Positions 7,581 to 17,487 of a DNA stretch of 64,000 bases are shown piece after piece; the first letter of the stretch is position 1, and every line of letters begins with the position of its first letter. This DNA comes from Deltaproteobacteria bacterium (lineage in GTDB: Bacteria; Desulfobacterota; Syntrophobacteria; Syntrophobacterales; Thermodesulforhabdaceae). A program made the position numbers and the translations under genes. Below the pieces are notes generated by a model. The model had not been told where the DNA came from and made no database searches. It saw only the letters and a program-made list of their open reading frames with translations. The stretch covers positions 26,547 through 90,546 of the forward strand of contig JAFDGW010000014.1 in NCBI GenBank assembly GCA_019309115.1. Direction: 5' to 3'.

Positions 7581-8933
7581 ATGGTGCCTAAAATTCTAGT
7601 AGTTGAAGATGAAAAAACAGCCAGGGATAATCTGACCTACATTCTGAAGAAAGAGGGTTACAAGGTGGTTGCTGTGGAATCTGGTGAAAAGGCTGTGCAA
7701 AGGCTTGAACATGAGGGTTTTGATTTGGTGGTTACAGACCTCAGAATGCGGAAAGTTGACGGTATGGAAGTGCTGGAGCGAGTAAAGGAATTGCACCCTG
7801 AGGCTGAAGTTATTGTTATTACTGCCTATGCCACGGTGGAATCGGCAGTGGAAGCAATGAAAAAGGGGGCCTATCATTATGTGGCAAAACCGTACAGTAT
7901 TGATGAAGTACGGGTAATAGTGCAGAAGGCTTTGGAGAAGGTGGAACTAAAAAAGGAGGTTAAGGAACTTCGCGAAAAGGTTGAAAGAGCTACCGATGAA
8001 GAGCCAGTTATCATAGGCAAAAGCGGAAAAATGGTCCAGCTTTTGAACCTTGTTAATCATGTTGCTGCTACAGACTGTAATGTATTGATAATGGGAGAGA
8101 CCGGCACAGGTAAAGAGCTGATAGCTCGAGCTCTTCATGCTAGAAGCCCCAGAAGAGATAAACCATTTGTTGCCATCAATTGCGGAGCCTTTACGGACGA
8201 ACTTTTGGCAAATGAGCTTTTCGGGCACGAAAAAGAGGCCTTTACGGGGGCTACGTCCACCAAAATAGGGCTTTTGGAGGCGGCAAATGGTGGAACCGTC
8301 CTGCTGGACGAAATAGGCGAGATGTCGCAGGCTATGCAAGTGAAGCTTCTCAGGGTTATTCAAGAACGAAAGCTTTTCAGAGTCGGCGGCACCAAGGAAA
8401 TACCCTTAGATATTCGCGTAGTCGGTGCTACCAATCGCAACTTGGCTAAAGAAGTCAAAGAGGGAAACTTCAGGCAGGATCTCTATTACCGTCTTAATGT
8501 TGTGACTTTGTATGTTCCGCCTCTAGCCGAGCGCAAAGACGACATACCGCTACTTTGCCAATTCTTTCTGGAAAAGTTTTCCCGCATCCAGAAAAAGAAC
8601 ATAACTGAAATAAGTGAAGATGTTATGGATGTGCTTTTGAATTATGAATTTCCTGGAAATGTGCGAGAGCTTGAAAATATCATGGAGCGAGCGGTTACAC
8701 TTTGTCAGGGCTCTAGGATAGAGTTGATTCACCTTCCACCGGACCTGCAGCAGCTTACCCTGAGGGTTCCAAGAACAAAGCCCAGGGAGTTTCTGACCCT
8801 GGAAGAGCATGAAAGGGATTATATCCTTTGGGTACTCAAGAAAGTTAAATGGAACAAAAAGAAGGCCGCCGAGATACTCGGAATTGACCGAGTATCCTTG
8901 TGGCGGCGCCTAAAAAAATGGGGATTTTCGTAA
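7581..8933 (+). CDS. NtrC-family sigma-54-dependent response regulator
   Basis: 450 residues in the usual order. Receiver: D10, phospho-acceptor D53, T81, K103. Central AAA+ domain: Walker A GETGTGKE at 172-179, and LLDEIGEM near 241 for Walker B. C-terminal helix-turn-helix: KKAAEILGIDRVSLWRR. The sigma-54 contact loop reads EAFTGA (E219) where the family consensus is GAFTGA, a change at the first glycine. Its receiver is strikingly similar to the one inserted in the Lon protein two genes upstream (both have the LKKEGY and YATV segments). It probably activates the sigma-54 promoter of its own operon. Translationally adjacent to the kinase with no gap. Confidence 0.9.
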   Translation: MVPKILVVEDEKTARDNLTYILKKEGYKVVAVESGEKAVQRLEHEGFDLVVTDLRMRKVDGMEVLERVKELHPEAEVIVITAYATVESAVEAMKKGAYHYVAKPYSIDEVRVIVQKALEKVELKKEVKELREKVERATDEEPVIIGKSGKMVQLLNLVNHVAATDCNVLIMGETGTGKELIARALHARSPRRDKPFVAINCGAFTDELLANELFGHEKEAFTGATSTKIGLLEAANGGTVLLDEIGEMSQAMQVKLLRVIQERKLFRVGGTKEIPLDIRVVGATNRNLAKEVKEGNFRQDLYYRLNVVTLYVPPLAERKDDIPLLCQFFLEKFSRIQKKNITEISEDVMDVLLNYEFPGNVRELENIMERAVTLCQGSRIELIHLPPDLQQLTLRVPRTKPREFLTLEEHERDYILWVLKKVKWNKKKAAEILGIDRVSLWRRLKKWGFS

Positions 8934-8936
8934 TAA

Positions 8937-8973
8937 GGGAAGCCCGAACTGAACGAAAACTCCCCGGGCTCCC
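8937..8973. terminator. Imperfect hairpin between convergent regulator and groEL genes
   Basis: GGGAAGCCCG pairs with CGGGCTCCC, one bulge, about 18-base loop. It lies between two genes that end towards each other, where a shared terminator is expected. No strong U-run follows on either strand, so this is tentative. Confidence 0.4.
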
Positions 8974-8988
8974 ATCAGCTATTTGCCA

Positions 8989-10931
<1,943 letters not shown>

Positions 10932-10985
10932 AACTCTTTCCCCTCCTTGGTTTAAATATTCCCTTATCGACAATTACCACCTTTG

Positions 10986-11012
10986 CTAGCACTCTATTAC
11001 GAAGAGTGCTAA
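10986..11012 (-). promoter_or_regulatory. CIRCE operator (HrcA binding site)
   Basis: Half-sites CTAGCACTC and GAGTGCTAA separated by nine bases (TATTACGAA), one base off the consensus TTAGCACTC-N9-GAGTGCTAA. It lies just after the promoter of groES-groEL, as expected for repression by HrcA that lifts on heat shock. No hrcA gene is in the window. Confidence 0.95.
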
Positions 11013-11015
11013 TAA

Positions 11016-11044
11016 TTGATAAAAATCTTTCGGTAAAAAATCAA
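11016..11044 (-). promoter_or_regulatory. Sigma-70 promoter of groES-groEL
   Basis: TTGATT (-35), 17 bases, TATCAA (-10) on the minus strand, immediately upstream of the CIRCE element so that the transcript start falls within the operator. Confidence 0.7.
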
Positions 11045-11121
11045 GACCCTTGAGGGCAATTTCAAAAAATAACTTTGAAACATGGAGGTACAGGGTGTTG
11101 TGCTCAAGACCGCAAAATATT

Positions 11122-11159
11122 ATCCGGGAGCTCTATCGCGGCTTTTCAAGCCCCCGGAT
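11122..11159 (-). terminator. Hairpin downstream of the TauE/SafE operon
   Basis: Outer arms ATCCGGG and CCCGGAT, with an inner GGCTT/AAGCC pairing, followed on the minus strand by AATATTTTG. It is about 70 bases after the stop of the 144-residue gene. Likely a weak terminator between this operon and groESL. Confidence 0.45.
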
Positions 11160-11230
11160 CTTTAAGTGGCAAGATTCACTTGAAAAGATAGATTTCACTA
11201 AATGGCAATAACAACGACATGCTAGTGTTT

Positions 11231-11665
11231 TCAATGACCTCCGGTGCCCAAGATGCCTGTAGCGGCGAGCAACAGCACCAATATTTCCACCACAACTATC
11301 ACCATAAAAGCCCAGTCTTTCTTTTTTGCGTAAGCGGGAATCAAGGTGAGGAATCCAACTATCGTAAGTAATGCCAGAAAAGCAATGCCGATGAAGTTGA
11401 GGAAATCGCCTTTGTTTAAAAACTTAACCCATCCCCAGCCTGTAGGCACGTTGGCTTCCTCGACGTAGTGGTGGACATTGTGAGACCAGTACCAGGTTAG
11501 TTGTTCCATTGGTACATATGGAGGAACGATACGAGTAAGGTATAATATGTAAGTTATAAGCAAAACAAAGATTCCGAACCAACAGCCGTAAAACAGAATG
11601 TCGGCGTAGGCAATCTGTTCTGGAGGAGCTTCAGCAATCTTCTTGTCCTGTTTATGTTCCTGCAT
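11231..11665 (-). CDS. Four-span membrane protein paired with TauE/SafE exporter
   Basis: 144 residues with hydrophobic spans near 20-45, 85-110 and 118-138; a soluble loop rich in W, H and N (YWSHNVHHYVEE) lies between the first and second. Start ATG at 11665 follows GAAAGGAGTG. It is 18 bases after the TauE/SafE gene and is probably co-transcribed. Small membrane proteins of this size beside TauE/SafE exporters occur widely in sulfate reducers (some are filed as DUF1634), but I am not certain of the family. Role: probably a partner subunit of the exporter. Confidence 0.6.
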   Translation of the reverse strand: MQEHKQDKKIAEAPPEQIAYADILFYGCWFGIFVLLITYILYLTRIVPPYVPMEQLTWYWSHNVHHYVEEANVPTGWGWVKFLNKGDFLNFIGIAFLALLTIVGFLTLIPAYAKKKDWAFMVIVVVEILVLLLAATGILGTGGH

Positions 11666-11683
11666 TTTTCACTCCTTTCTGAC

Positions 11684-12658
11684 TTAACCTATACCCAAAC
11701 CTTTCAAAAAAGCTTTAATGCCTGCGAAGAATAAAACGGTTATTACTATATAACGGATTACTTTGGGCTTTGCTATGGCGAGAACTCTTACGCCCACGAA
11801 AGAGCCGAGCATTAGCCCCACTATGGATGGTACCGCCATAAGAGGTATCACGCAGCCTTTATTGAGGTATACCCATGCGGCAGATGTGTCCGTAATAGAG
11901 AGCAGGAACTTGCTTGTACCCACCGCGACCTTGAGAGGTACACCCATGAGTAGGTTCAGCACCGGCACATTTGCCCAGCCAGCCCCCAAGCCGAACATAC
12001 CTGCCATGAGTCCTATTATAATGAACAACAAAAGCCCTAACCATGTTCTGTGTGTTTTCCAGTGAACGACCTCTTTTGTTGATTCTTCCCAGTATGCACC
12101 GGACATTCCCAGGGCCAGCCCTATAGCATCCTGTTTGGTTACCTTTGGACGTTCCACATTTTTTGAAACGGAAAGCAGAATGGCTATGCCTATTATTGTG
12201 GCTCCGAGAAGTGTCTGTACGATGTTTCTCGGCAAAGCTAGTCCTAAAAATGCTCCTGCAATGGCACAACTTGAAGCGATCAAAGCAACGGGTATGGCTA
12301 ACTTGAGATTTGCCAGATTACGTCTTAAAAGACCCGGACCTGCAGCCAGCGCTCCGGCCAGAGCAACCAATAAACCAGCACCTCTCACGAAATCCAGATG
12401 AAAAGGGAAAAAACCACTTACCAGTGGTACATACAACACCCCACCGCCAACGCCAGCAAGAACCGCAATTATACCAAGTATGAAGCAAAAGAAAAAAAGC
12501 ACGATAACCCAAAACCACCAGGGTTTACCTCCGCGCACGATGTGATCGGAAACTGTTTCCGATGCCATGGCCAGCAATGGGTGGGATAAGAGGTAAAAAA
12601 ACCATCCCAGTATCCAGATACACTTTTGCTTGTATCTCATCATTACATGAGCAAACAT
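11684..12658 (-). CDS. TauE/SafE-family sulfite/anion exporter
   Basis: 324 residues from ATG 12658, which has AAGGGGGG seven bases upstream and lies after a good promoter at 12705-12733; the longer frame to 12793 would begin before that promoter and is rejected. After an N-terminal hydrophobic stretch ending PLLAMASE (signal-like) come two repeated halves, each opening with a glycine-rich membrane segment (ILGIIAVLAGVGGGVLYVP and IGLMAGMFGLGAGWANVP), the hallmark of the family. These export sulfite, sulfoacetate and related anions across the inner membrane. In a sulfate reducer the substrate is likely a sulfur oxyanion, but this is inference. Confidence 0.85.
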   Translation of the reverse strand: MFAHVMMRYKQKCIWILGWFFYLLSHPLLAMASETVSDHIVRGGKPWWFWVIVLFFFCFILGIIAVLAGVGGGVLYVPLVSGFFPFHLDFVRGAGLLVALAGALAAGPGLLRRNLANLKLAIPVALIASSCAIAGAFLGLALPRNIVQTLLGATIIGIAILLSVSKNVERPKVTKQDAIGLALGMSGAYWEESTKEVVHWKTHRTWLGLLLFIIIGLMAGMFGLGAGWANVPVLNLLMGVPLKVAVGTSKFLLSITDTSAAWVYLNKGCVIPLMAVPSIVGLMLGSFVGVRVLAIAKPKVIRYIVITVLFFAGIKAFLKGLGIG

Positions 12659-12704
12659 CACAGTTCCCCCCTTCTCGTGTAATAACGATAAGAAATGCAA
12701 CACC

Positions 12705-12733
12705 ATATTACCAATTTCACAAACAGGGGTCAA
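12705..12733 (-). promoter_or_regulatory. Sigma-70 promoter of the TauE/SafE operon
   Basis: TTGACC, 17 bases, TAATAT on the minus strand: near-consensus boxes at ideal spacing. Transcript start would be about 12698, forty bases before the chosen start codon. Confidence 0.75.
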
Positions 12734-12807
12734 AGAATTTGCGCAAAGAGGGAAAGAATATTTCCTAGGGTTTGTTATGTGTAGTATGCCCAAGGGCAGG
12801 AAATTTT

Positions 12808-13761
12808 TTACACGTAGCGCAGGAGGGTTAGGTCTGACACCGATGCTGTGGTCTGATAAATGGCTTGCAAGGTTGTGACAGCCATTTGGTAATCCGTTGC
12901 CAATTTAGCAACATCGCTTTTTTCCAGTGTTGCAACTCGATCTTTGTAATCTACGGATATGGCCTGTATTATATTTTTCCTGGCCTCCAGGCGATTCAGA
13001 TGAGCTCCAACTTGAGTGAGGGCAGTGAGTATTCTATCTTGAGCTTTCTCTATTTTTCCCATTGCTGTTTCGACAGCTCCGGTTCCACCAGAAAGCATGT
13101 TTGCAATAGCGTTTCTCAGCTCCTTTATGTTCTGTAAAATATTATCCCCGTTTTCGTCATAGAGCAGAGCCTTTGCGTCGATATTAATCCTCATAAGACC
13201 TGTGACTTCATCTGGCCCAATACGAATTTTCAGTGGTTTATTGAAAGCCAGATCCACATCGGTTGAGTCAACTACTCCACTGTTATCCATATCAACCTTA
13301 AAAGCACCTGTAGAATTGTCGAAGAGAGTGGTTTCATTCATCACTGATGGAGCGAGTACAAAACGGTTTTCGTATTTACTATTAGCTGTTCCCAGGAACT
13401 CGTCAAATATTTCATCTAGCTCTTTAACATAACTTTGTATAGTTTCCGGCGAATTAAGCTTTATTGCCTTTATAGCAATTTCACGGGCTTTAGTTATGAG
13501 TTCGTTCATGTGATTCAGCACACCTTCGGTGTATCTGTTCCAGCCTTCACCGTATTCTATGTTTTTCAACCAGCGCTCATTTTGTCCAATTTTCCAGTTG
13601 AATTCCATGATTTTCGGCCATGCTTCGGGATCATCGGCCTGATGTGTCACCATTTTGCCTTGCGCCAGAGCCTCCCTTAGCTTGCTAACGTTCTGTTGGT
13701 TTTCGAACATTCTAGTTATCAAGCTTTGGTAATTGGCAACAAGGCTGATTCTTGTGGCCAT
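12808..13761 (-). CDS. flgL: Flagellar hook-associated protein 3 (hook-filament junction)
   Basis: 317 residues from ATG 13761, after GAGGAGG; the frame extends seven residues further up but without a ribosome site. N-terminal (MATRISLVANYQSLITRM) and C-terminal (TTLQAIYQTTASVSDLTLL) helices follow the flagellin-like D0/D1 pattern of FlgL, which joins hook to filament outside the cell. The central part contains a loop fitting an EF-hand/dockerin calcium site: D157, D159, S161, G162, D165, D168. Last gene of the basal-body operon; starts 22 bases after flgK stops. Confidence 0.9.
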   Translation of the reverse strand: MATRISLVANYQSLITRMFENQQNVSKLREALAQGKMVTHQADDPEAWPKIMEFNWKIGQNERWLKNIEYGEGWNRYTEGVLNHMNELITKAREIAIKAIKLNSPETIQSYVKELDEIFDEFLGTANSKYENRFVLAPSVMNETTLFDNSTGAFKVDMDNSGVVDSTDVDLAFNKPLKIRIGPDEVTGLMRINIDAKALLYDENGDNILQNIKELRNAIANMLSGGTGAVETAMGKIEKAQDRILTALTQVGAHLNRLEARKNIIQAISVDYKDRVATLEKSDVAKLATDYQMAVTTLQAIYQTTASVSDLTLLRYV

Positions 13762-13783
13762 GGACAAGCTCCTCCTCTGCAAA

Positions 13784-15121
13784 TCAGACCATGTTTACCG
13801 TGACATTCAGTAAGTCAGCTACAGTCCTTATTATCTTTGCGGCAGCTTGGAAGATTTGCTGATACTGAATTATATTCACGAGTTCTTCATCGATAGAAAC
13901 TCCAGAGACCGACTGTTGCTGTTTCAATAGCTCGTCGTGTAGTGATCGGTAAAAGGAACCAGCATCTTCTGCATCCTTTTGCCAGGATCCAATAGTAGTA
14001 TATTGAAACTTTGCCAGTTCGGAAGGCGAGTAAGGAGCTTTGTCATTATCTTGAAGTTTTGCCATATCCGTAGCAAGTGATGGATCAGGGGCAAAGCTCG
14101 CATCAACTTCAAAGTCCAGATTGCTCGGGTCTGATGCAGGTGGCGTATAGTCAAAAACGGGGCTTGAAGTATGAGTGCCATTTGAATCGGCCGTAAGGGT
14201 TTGAGCTATGTTTTGCATAGCATTTAGAATGTCCGTCGCATTGGAGTAAATGTCCTTCAAGCCGTAAAAACGACCAGCTTCCAAATCACCACAGTCATAT
14301 GAGACATCCCCGGTATCAGTGTATTCAAAAGATTTACTGTTTGCATCATAATCTAGAGAACCGAAATCAATGCCATCAACCAGAGTGATCGTATCAGATC
14401 CGACTTTTACAGAAATCCTTACCATTCCGTTGTCGAGATCTTCTACATTTATGGGAAGTTGTTCTGCCAGCTCTTTGATTGCCGAATAACGTGCATCTCT
14501 CAGATCATTTGCCGTATGTCGTAGATCGGGATGTCCACTATCTAGGGGCGTTTCTGCCTTGGCAATTTCCTGATTGTAGGTTGCTATTTTTTCTAGCAAG
14601 TCATTAACTTTATCTATAGATTGTTCAATATCTTCTCTGATGTCGTCGTGAAGACTTTTTATCATTGCGTAGGTTTCCTTCATGGTAGAAACCAATCGAT
14701 TAGCTGCGTTTTTCACGTTTTGTTTCTGAGCATCTGTCGGGCTTTCGTTTAGTTCGTCCCAAGAATCCCAAAAGTTTCTGAGAGCCGCGGATATGCCTGA
14801 ATTGCCATCATCGAAATTATAAGTTGCAAGAATTTTTGCATATTCTGCCTTGGCCTCGTAGTAATTTTGTTTGGATGTGGCATACAGTAGCTTGTTTTCC
14901 AGAAGAGGATCTATGGTCTGTCGGATCATATAAACGTATGCTCCCGTTCCAATGTACATCATTCTGTGGCGAACGGGAGGGAGCGTTTTCAGGTCCACCA
15001 CCTGTCTATGGTAGTCCGGCTCCTCCGCATTGGCGACATTATGATTTGCTGTTTGTACCTGAATCTGGGTGTTAATAAGCGTTAGCTTGGCTGTTTCCAG
15101 GGATTGTATGAGGCCAGCCAT
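13784..15121 (-). CDS. flgK: Flagellar hook-associated protein 1
   Basis: 445 residues. The N-terminus has the rod/hook-family motif (NTQIQVQTANHNVANAEEPDY) and the C-terminus has IIQYQQIFQAAAKIIRTVADLLNVTVN, which together form the D0 coiled coil typical of FlgK. A long coiled-coil region follows residue 90. FlgK is the first of the two junction proteins between hook and filament, exported by the flagellar type III system. The family is usually longer (about 450-650), so the central domain is compact here. AGGAGG precedes ATG 15121, overlapping the end of the flgN-like gene. Confidence 0.92.
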   Translation of the reverse strand: MAGLIQSLETAKLTLINTQIQVQTANHNVANAEEPDYHRQVVDLKTLPPVRHRMMYIGTGAYVYMIRQTIDPLLENKLLYATSKQNYYEAKAEYAKILATYNFDDGNSGISAALRNFWDSWDELNESPTDAQKQNVKNAANRLVSTMKETYAMIKSLHDDIREDIEQSIDKVNDLLEKIATYNQEIAKAETPLDSGHPDLRHTANDLRDARYSAIKELAEQLPINVEDLDNGMVRISVKVGSDTITLVDGIDFGSLDYDANSKSFEYTDTGDVSYDCGDLEAGRFYGLKDIYSNATDILNAMQNIAQTLTADSNGTHTSSPVFDYTPPASDPSNLDFEVDASFAPDPSLATDMAKLQDNDKAPYSPSELAKFQYTTIGSWQKDAEDAGSFYRSLHDELLKQQQSVSGVSIDEELVNIIQYQQIFQAAAKIIRTVADLLNVTVNMV

Positions 15122-15126
15122 AATCT

Positions 15127-15501
15127 TTAAGCCTCCTGATTAAGCTTAATGCCTGGCATAAGACATGGCTTTTTCAACCCTTCCGGAGTATAGTTAGATG
15201 GCAAGATGACAGAGAGCAGGCCTGTATACACCTTGAGGGCCTCTTCAACGAAAAAACGATTTCGTTCATTCTGCGTACGTATATCTTCTATTACTTTTTT
15301 GAATTCCTCTTTTCTTAAGCCGTTTTCATCGACCACAGAGTGGGTTTGATCAATTATATTGAGTAAAGATGTTTTGCGAGGAAGAAGCTCCTGAAGAGCC
15401 TTCATGTCAAGACGTTTCAATATCTCGTTTTCTTCGACAAGCAATTCTTTCAGTTCCACAAGTGCGGCGTAAAGATCATTGCTTTTTCTTTCCATTGCCA
15501 T
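15127..15501 (-). CDS. flgN: FlgN-like flagellar export chaperone
   Basis: About 124 residues, almost entirely helical, starting MAMERKSNDLYAALVELKELL and containing EENEILKRLDMKALQELLPRK, which resembles the FlgN pattern (binding FlgK and FlgL to keep them export-competent). Position supports it: the next two genes are flgK and flgL. The exact start is uncertain: ATG 15501 and ATG 15495 both follow AGGAG, and the frame overlaps the 3' end of flgJ by 26 bases. Confidence 0.7.
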   Translation of the reverse strand: MAMERKSNDLYAALVELKELLVEENEILKRLDMKALQELLPRKTSLLNIIDQTHSVVDENGLRKEEFKKVIEDIRTQNERNRFFVEEALKVYTGLLSVILPSNYTPEGLKKPCLMPGIKLNQEA

Positions 15502-15796
15502 CCTCTCCTTTTGCTTCTTCCTCCAGAAGAGGTAACAGTTGTTCATACAAAAGATCGCCCAACCCGAAGCTTCCGCTTTGTCCCACGACGTCCGCCACCG
15601 CTTCGTCGAACATCGCTTCGTACATGTAACTTTGATAAGATGGATCTTCAGATCTCATCATTCCGGCTTTCATATTCTTCAAAAGATATGCCACAAACAG
15701 GCTTTCAAATTGTCGACAAGTTCTGCGAAGCTGATCTTTTTTGATTTCCAGTTCTTTGTGTCTATCTGACATTAGTTTTAATTCCTGCATTTTCAT
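15476..15796 (-). CDS. flgJ: Rod-binding protein, FlgJ N-terminal-type (no muramidase domain)
   Basis: 106 residues, matching the rod-binding domain: CRQFESLFVAYLLKNMK near residue 27, then GLGDLLYEQL near 79. It caps the growing rod in the periplasm. The C-terminal peptidoglycan hydrolase domain of enterobacterial FlgJ is absent, as in many non-enteric species. ATG 15796 follows GAGGAGG. Its last 26 bases overlap the flgN-like gene. Confidence 0.85.
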   Translation of the reverse strand: MKMQELKLMSDRHKELEIKKDQLRRTCRQFESLFVAYLLKNMKAGMMRSEDPSYQSYMYEAMFDEAVADVVGQSGSFGLGDLLYEQLLPLLEEEAKGEDGNGKKKQ

Positions 15797-15897
15797 GACC
15801 GTAGATCCTCCTCTTACAGGAAAATTTTTCCGCTAGCCCACCTGTTGAAGGACAGCAAAGTTTATTTGGTTTCCTAGCTTTTAGTATATCGTCTTTA

Positions 15898-16647
15898 TCA
15901 TTTTACGGGTTTAAAGATGATTTCCACTCGTCTGTTTAACGCTCTGCCATGAGGTGTAGAGTTATCTGCTATGGGCAGCAGGTCACCATAGCCGCCTACG
16001 GCCAATTTTGATGAGGGCACATGGCATTTATCGACCAGGTAGTTCAGTACGGCCATAGCCCTTGCCAGAGACAGGGTTTCGTTATCTGGATAAAGGGATT
16101 GAGGGCCGGGTTTAATGTTATCCGTATGTCCGTCAATGAAGGCCCTATAGTTTGAAGTCTTTAAGAAATCCGCAACTTTATCGAGCAGCGGATAAACTGA
16201 TGGCTTTAGAGTGGCACTTCCACTATCAAAGAGTATTTCGCTTCCAAATATGAGGGAAAAAGACCGATAAATCTGTTCTTTACGATACCACACAAGGTTT
16301 CCTGTGGATACAAGAAGATTGTACTCCTTTTCGGAAATTTTTGCCGGTGGGTTTTCTGTGATGTCTCTTATGTCCACAACGTAAACGCTTTCAAGAGATT
16401 TCACGAATTCCGCTATCGCTTCATTCTTAGGACTCTGAATCGCTTCAAGATTTTTGAAAAACATGATGCCACTCATTCTGTCAAAGTTGTGGAAAGCCGT
16501 TTTAATTGCCTGTTCGTTTAGGGATGACATTGATATGAGTAGTACGAAAAAAGTAAGGAGTAGGGTTGAAAGATCTGAAAATGTTATCATCCATGAACTG
16601 CTACCCCCACCGCCTTCATTAGATTTTTTTTTGCGTTTTTTGGGCAT
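15898..16647 (-). CDS. MotB-like stator protein, second of a tandem pair
   Basis: 249 residues from ATG 16647, after CGGAGG; a longer frame to 16779 lacks a ribosome site. One membrane span (about 20-40) carries the ion-binding D25 (TFSDLSTLLLTFF), then the OmpA-like peptidoglycan-binding domain with IDGHTDNIKPGP. It overlaps the end of the preceding MotB-like gene by 29 bases. MotB anchors the motor stator to the cell wall and channels protons or sodium with MotA. The only motA in the window is 46 kb away and is frameshifted. Confidence 0.85.
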   Translation of the reverse strand: MPKKRKKKSNEGGGGSSSWMITFSDLSTLLLTFFVLLISMSSLNEQAIKTAFHNFDRMSGIMFFKNLEAIQSPKNEAIAEFVKSLESVYVVDIRDITENPPAKISEKEYNLLVSTGNLVWYRKEQIYRSFSLIFGSEILFDSGSATLKPSVYPLLDKVADFLKTSNYRAFIDGHTDNIKPGPQSLYPDNETLSLARAMAVLNYLVDKCHVPSSKLAVGGYGDLLPIADNSTPHGRALNRRVEIIFKPVK

Positions 16648-17458
16648 TTCTATCTTTTCCTCCGAAAGAAGGAAAGAGTCTAAAAAAGAAGTTTTTATAG
16701 TTGACATATCCGTGGGGAGATTTTTCCTGGGTATAAATACTTGCCGGTATCGTCGGGTTTCGACCGATGATAATTTCAACTCGGCGGTTTTTATATCTCA
16801 GGTGAGGCATTTCCAGACTGTTCACGACAGGCCAGTAATAGCTCATTCCGTGAGCGCTTATGCGATTGGGCTGTATTCCGATGTCAAGAAGAAATTTATA
16901 AACCGCCAGAGCCCGCCTTGCGGATAGTTCCCATGCCAGCTTGGGCCACTTTGGATTTCCTGGCATTTCGTACGGATCGGCATGCCCGCGAACTTCAATT
17001 CCTTCTGGACTTTTTTTCAGATACATGCCAAGGGCAGCCAGAAATTTTTCACCCTTCGGGGACAGCTGGTAGGAATTCTTTTTGAAAAGTATTCTGTCGT
17101 TTATACGGATTATGATTCTTTCTTTTTCTTTTATTATATCCACGTCTAGGTTCAGGTTATTTTTTAGTGTCATCTCGCGAAGCATTTCAAAGGATATAGG
17201 AGAACTCGGTTGAATCGGAGCAATTACTTCCCTGATATCCGTTCCAACGGGGTTGCCAATTATGGCACGACCTCCCGTTAAAAAACCAAACGCCCCGACC
17301 AACGAGCTGAGAGCTTCTTTTTTCTTTTCAGGGTCTATTATTGACATGCTGAGCAGTAACACAAAAAAGGTAAGAAGCAGGGTGCAAAGATCAGTGTAGG
17401 TAGTGAGCCAGCCCCCACCTTCTCCTCCGCCCCCATTTTCTTTATCTTCTTTTGCCAT
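16619..17458 (-). CDS. MotB-like stator protein, first of a tandem pair
   Basis: 279 residues. A glycine-rich N-terminus precedes a single span with ion-binding D23 (TTYTDLCTLLLTFFVLLL). The OmpA-like domain carries VRGHADPYEMPGNP and a C-terminal RRVEIIIGRN. Its C-terminus extends beyond the usual length with a basic tail. It overlaps the next stator gene by 29 bases and follows flgI by 29 bases, so both belong to the flagellar operon. The two copies are clearly diverged from each other, so they may make stators with different ion or torque properties. Confidence 0.85.
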   Translation of the reverse strand: MAKEDKENGGGGEGGGWLTTYTDLCTLLLTFFVLLLSMSIIDPEKKKEALSSLVGAFGFLTGGRAIIGNPVGTDIREVIAPIQPSSPISFEMLREMTLKNNLNLDVDIIKEKERIIIRINDRILFKKNSYQLSPKGEKFLAALGMYLKKSPEGIEVRGHADPYEMPGNPKWPKLAWELSARRALAVYKFLLDIGIQPNRISAHGMSYYWPVVNSLEMPHLRYKNRRVEIIIGRNPTIPASIYTQEKSPHGYVNYKNFFFRLFPSFGGKDRNAQKTQKKI

Positions 17459-17487
17459 GTTCTTATCTCTCCCACTCTCCCACGATT

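Noticed and set aside
12659..12793. Upstream extension of the TauE/SafE gene to 12793
   Set aside because: A strong promoter and ribosome site sit inside this stretch, so translation should begin at 12658.
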